A stretch of DNA of 64,000 nt, taken from positions 125,552 to 189,551 of the forward strand of contig NZ_FRAR01000005.1 in assembly GCF_900142375.1 (NCBI RefSeq). The letters are read 5' to 3'. Each line of letters starts with the position of its first letter. Within the stretch, counting starts at the first letter, position 1. This document shows, in pieces, positions 61,508-64,000 of this stretch. Below the pieces are notes generated by a model. The model saw only the letters and a program-made list of their open reading frames with translations, was not told the origin of the DNA and did no database searches. A program made the position numbers and the translations under genes. The stretch comes from Desulforamulus aeronauticus DSM 10349. GTDB taxonomy: Bacteria; Bacillota; Desulfotomaculia; Desulfotomaculales; Desulfotomaculaceae.

Positions 61508-61612
61508 TTTAGGCAAATCAGAAAGTATAAAAGCTTCTGGTTTGCCTAAGGGCAAACTAAGCCTCCGCCGGTGTCTATAGACTTGGCGGAGGCTTAGTTT
61601 TTCTAAGAAAAT
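61508..61612 (+). repeat. Dispersed repeat, copy E (most complete)
   Basis: GGCAAATCAGAAAGTATAAA is followed by TTTGCC, closing a stem with GGCAAA. Then AAGGGCAAACTAAGCCTCCG and its complementary arm, with a 15-base loop, end in TTTTTCTAAG. The second stem (AAACTAAGCCTCCGCC) is a strong terminator-like hairpin. It occupies the gap before the Cys-repeat protein gene. Confidence 0.65.
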
Positions 61613-61693
61613 TCAAAAAGTTAATATCTTTCTGGAGGAAGCTTAATATACTTTTTAAAAGATTGTTAAGGCCAAAGAAAAGGGGTGGGTTTT

Positions 61694-62665
61694 TTGGCTA
61701 GAAAGAAGAAGAAAAATATAAAAACCAGCAAACTTGTTCAAGTGGAGAAAAAAAGAGACATCATTTTGTTTACGTCAGCCAGTGAACCGGTTCGAGTACC
61801 GGATATTGTATATCGTGGAAAGAAGCAGTCTCCGGGAATGAGAGATTTATTTGTGGACAGTAGTAGTGTTCAAACGGAGATTTCTTTGCCATTAGCTTGT
61901 GGCGATACCTGTAGCAAAACTACGTTACCAGTAGCTGGAAAGTATCATAAGAAGAAAAATTTGAAATTTCAAGGAGCGTTTGTACCAAACAGTTGTGTTA
62001 CGCAGGTAGTTTCATTACCTTATGCAGAAGAGCAAATAAATAAATCGGTAAAACAAAGCTTGCCTCAACCAGAGGAACCTTGCTATCAAATCCTTTTAGA
62101 GCATAGCAAGCCACGGAAAAGGAGAAAAAACTCTTCGGTATTTGTTCCCCCGAGCTGTATTATAGAGTGTCCAACGCCGGTTTACCATTTTAGTCTGGGA
62201 GTAAAGCCTTTGGTCTTTACCAATCCGTACCCGAATCCCCTTAGCTTGTCACCAGATATTATCAGTGAGCGTAAACGAGGTTGTACTAAGCAAAAAAGTT
62301 CAAATGATTTTATTCCTGCTTCCTGCATCACCCGGACAGTTTCTCAACCATTTTCAAAACCAAATCAAAAGCCAATTATAAAATACACTTATGTAGAGCG
62401 TCCCAACACCCCGGATATCCTGGGTCCTACGCTAAAAAGTAATAAAAGAAAAAAGAACCAAGGAGTTTCCTTTGTTCCTAAAAGCTGTATTGTGGAGTCT
62501 ACAAAACAGATGTTGGAATCACCACCATTTTTGCAACGAACAGACACTTTGGCCAGGGCGAAATCGCAGTCGACCGTGGAAAAAAAGTCTTCCGGCAATT
62601 GGCTGTCTATTCTGGCATTCCTAGCTCTTATCATGGTGGTGGTTGTCTATCTATTGCAAAAATAA
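61694..62665 (+). CDS. Tail-anchored protein with F(V/I)P-x-SCI repeats, unknown
   Basis: A protein of 323 residues. A basic N-terminus (ARKKKKNIKTSK) leads to at least four spaced copies of a short motif: FVPNSCVTQ, FVPPSCIIE, FIPASCITR and FVPKSCIVE. Each is preceded 8-15 residues earlier by a basic K/R-rich stretch and followed by a Pro-rich segment. A weaker first copy is FVDSSSVQT. The C-terminus is a single membrane helix (WLSILAFLALIMVVVVYLL) ending QK, so the bulk is probably cytoplasmic or forespore-side. I do not recognise the family. I chose the TTG at 61694, eight bases after AGGGG. Confidence 0.7.
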   Translation: MARKKKKNIKTSKLVQVEKKRDIILFTSASEPVRVPDIVYRGKKQSPGMRDLFVDSSSVQTEISLPLACGDTCSKTTLPVAGKYHKKKNLKFQGAFVPNSCVTQVVSLPYAEEQINKSVKQSLPQPEEPCYQILLEHSKPRKRRKNSSVFVPPSCIIECPTPVYHFSLGVKPLVFTNPYPNPLSLSPDIISERKRGCTKQKSSNDFIPASCITRTVSQPFSKPNQKPIIKYTYVERPNTPDILGPTLKSNKRKKNQGVSFVPKSCIVESTKQMLESPPFLQRTDTLARAKSQSTVEKKSSGNWLSILAFLALIMVVVVYLLQK

Positions 62666-62839
62666 TCTACTTACTCCAACCACAGGATTGATCCATAATT
62701 TTTACATGGGATAGCACCCTTGATTTCTGCTTATAATGCATGTAGAAGAAGGTATCTTAAAATTTTCGCCAATTTTGCACCAGTATACAAAGAATTGCCT
62801 CTCATATACTAATAGTAGAAGGAAGGGGTGATAGAGGAG

Positions 62840-63733
62840 ATGAATCAATGTCTCTCTATTGGTGCCACCCAGCATATAGATTTGTTGAAGGACCGGCTTG
62901 GCAGAGAATTGAGAGTCGATGAGGGTGAAAGAATTAGAATCAAAATGACTGAAAATCCTGCCGGTAACATCACATTTTTATCCTGTGATTTCAACGGAAT
63001 TTTATGCAGTGGGAGACATCAGGATGAAGAAATCTTATTTAAGCATTTTGTAGCAGATATTTTATCCGATATCATCATGAATCAATGGGAAAGGGCTCTG
63101 CTAAAGGATATCATTCGTGAGACTTATTATTATTTCAATGAGGAAGAAAAGAAAACCATTCTGCAATATACCTTGGATTATACTAATGGTGTTAAAATGT
63201 ATCCGGGAAAAATGGACCGCCGGGATCGCAAGCATTTCATTATTAAGAGGCTGGTAGAATTTTTAGAGCAAAACAATAGTATTGTTATTGACGGCTTTGT
63301 TCGTTTTCGGTTAAAAGAATATGTTAATGAAATTAAAGAAGCAGTGGACCAGGCTGTAGACGAATTTCTTATGGAACGGGAATACCGGGAATTTATCCAA
63401 CTGCTAAAATATTTTGTGGAAATTCAGGACTCCAAAGTACCCCTAGTTAATGTTTTGGTCAGTGAAAGGGGAACTTATAAGCTCTATGATGAAAATCATC
63501 ATCCCATCGACAGTGAGTTTTTAGAAGGCTTCATCCTAGATGTAATGGACAATGAAATTAATTACGAAGATTTATTAATTAGCGCCTTAATTACCATTGC
63601 ACCTAATAAGATTGTTTTTCATTATGGTGTGCAGCCTGGAACAGATTCAACCCTGGATACCATCAAGAATGTTTTTGAAGATAAGGTAAGTGAATGTAGT
63701 GGTTGCAAATTATGTCAAAAGCATCAGCAATAG
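62840..63733 (+). CDS. ytxC: Sporulation protein YtxC family
   Basis: A protein of 297 residues. The central WERALLKDIIRETYYYFNEEEKKTIL and late RFRLKEYVNEIKEAVDQAVDEFLMEREY are typical of YtxC, found in spore-formers next to thrS/ytxB-type genes in Bacillus. Function is not defined. The C-terminus ends CSGCKLCQKH, a possible metal site that I do not know to be general. I chose the ATG at 62840; a GTG at 62828 abuts AAGGAAGGG. Confidence 0.82.
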   Translation: MNQCLSIGATQHIDLLKDRLGRELRVDEGERIRIKMTENPAGNITFLSCDFNGILCSGRHQDEEILFKHFVADILSDIIMNQWERALLKDIIRETYYYFNEEEKKTILQYTLDYTNGVKMYPGKMDRRDRKHFIIKRLVEFLEQNNSIVIDGFVRFRLKEYVNEIKEAVDQAVDEFLMEREYREFIQLLKYFVEIQDSKVPLVNVLVSERGTYKLYDENHHPIDSEFLEGFILDVMDNEINYEDLLISALITIAPNKIVFHYGVQPGTDSTLDTIKNVFEDKVSECSGCKLCQKHQQ

Positions 63734-63745
63734 AGAATCAACACT

Positions 63746-63768
63746 AACCGCCTACCAGGCGGTTTTTT
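63746..63768 (+). terminator. Terminator after ytxC
   Basis: AACCGCCT pairs with AGGCGGTT around ACC, followed by six T. Confidence 0.85.
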
Positions 63769-63836
63769 ATCATTGCACCTCCTTCGCCAATTTGGTATAG
63801 TTAATGTCGTTAATCGACAAACGGAGGTTATGCTCG

Positions 63837-64000
63837 GTGCAATGGTGGACAGTATTATCGATCCCAATCATTGGTGCCTTTATTGGCTGGATAACTAACT
63901 TGATTGCGGTAAAAGCCATTTTTAAACCCTATGAACCGGTGCGCTTGTTTGGTTTACCCTGGGCAATTCAAGGTGTGGTGCCTAAGAGAAGGGCGGAGTT
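63837..64000 (+). CDS. DUF445-family membrane protein, N-terminal part (partial)
   Basis: The visible 54 residues contain IIGAFIGWITNLIAVKAIFKPYEPV followed by FGLPWAIQGVVPKRR, in outline the DUF445/YheB pattern: a membrane helix, the TNxIAVK motif and the basic PKRR loop. Start is GTG 63837, nine bases behind GGAGG. The gene runs off the window end. Function of the family is unknown. Confidence 0.8.
   Translation, partial: MQWWTVLSIPIIGAFIGWITNLIAVKAIFKPYEPVRLFGLPWAIQGVVPKRRAE

Noticed and set aside
61508-61612. Cyclic-di-GMP or other known riboswitch in the dispersed repeat
   Set aside because: The GGGCAAAC block recalls GEMM only superficially; the remaining conserved blocks are absent.
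1-64000. CRISPR array, insertion sequence or prophage
   Set aside because: I saw no regularly spaced direct repeats, no transposase, integrase or phage structural genes on either strand.

Overview
The window looks like chromosome from an anaerobic, spore-forming, low-to-moderate GC Gram-positive of the Peptococcaceae / Desulfotomaculum type. Supporting signs are strong AGGAGG-type ribosome sites, frequent GTG and TTG starts, sporulation-type genes (ytaF, a pdaB-like deacetylase, ytxC, a SpoIIE-type phosphatase), a sensory [FeFe]-hydrogenase relative, a multihaem nitrite reductase, and a large selenium-linked molybdenum hydroxylase cluster. The species assignment is inference; no rRNA gene is present.

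Region 1 (1-20.1 kb) is a selenium/molybdenum purine and amino-nitrogen cluster. It starts with maturation genes (xdhC pieces, yqeC, a molybdopterin-binding protein, a mocA/ygfJ-like cytidylyltransferase). An orphan MerR regulator, an FmdE-like protein and a GNAT acetyltransferase interrupt it. A long same-strand run follows: ygeX, ygeY, a D-aminoacylase, ssnA, a nucleobase permease, a PreA-like dihydropyrimidine dehydrogenase, a dihydropyrimidinase and ridA. A good sigma-54 promoter precedes ygeX. A pyridoxal kinase lies on the other strand, and a fused selenium-dependent xanthine dehydrogenase closes the cluster. Inside it, on the minus strand at 15534-16136, is a DsbA/FrnE-like thioredoxin-fold gene whose first active-site cysteine codon is UGA, followed by a convincing bacterial SECIS hairpin. 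It is almost certainly a selenoprotein, and normal ORF calling splits it. A hairpin-rich stretch at 14.80-15.05 kb is a candidate structured RNA.

Region 2 (20.1-33.9 kb) holds a flavoprotein, a RelBE-type toxin-antitoxin pair, a SpoIIE phosphatase with a hydrogenase-like PAS sensor, a TetR-controlled ABC-2 efflux operon with a perfect 13-bp inverted repeat over its promoter, an ABC importer of the SsuABC/TauABC class, and a soluble chemotaxis receptor.

Region 3 (33.9-40.9 kb) looks imported. Its base composition is richer in G+C by eye. It carries a truncated helix-turn-helix gene, a MalT-like LuxR regulator, a duplicated DUF2442 protein and a 1173-residue S-layer-anchored surface protein. 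A decayed fragment of a lytic transglycosylase gene lies at its left edge and the intact gene at its right edge, in the same orientation.

Region 4 (40.9-64 kb) is mostly housekeeping: transglycosylase, coaE, ytaF, mutM, polA, a carboxyl-terminal protease, two DedA/TVP38 membrane proteins, a cupin and a DUF1858 protein, nrfHA with resB/ccsA for nitrite reduction to ammonia, a pdaB-like deacetylase, a D-Ala-D-Ala carboxypeptidase, tRNA-Val(GAC) and D-serine ammonia-lyase. A tandem glycine riboswitch controls a sodium:alanine/glycine symporter. Several tiny genes with good ribosome sites follow, then an unusual Cys-repeat tail-anchored protein, ytxC, and the start of a DUF445 gene. A dispersed intergenic repeat with the core AAGGGCAAACTAAG occurs about five times between 25.5 and 61.6 kb.
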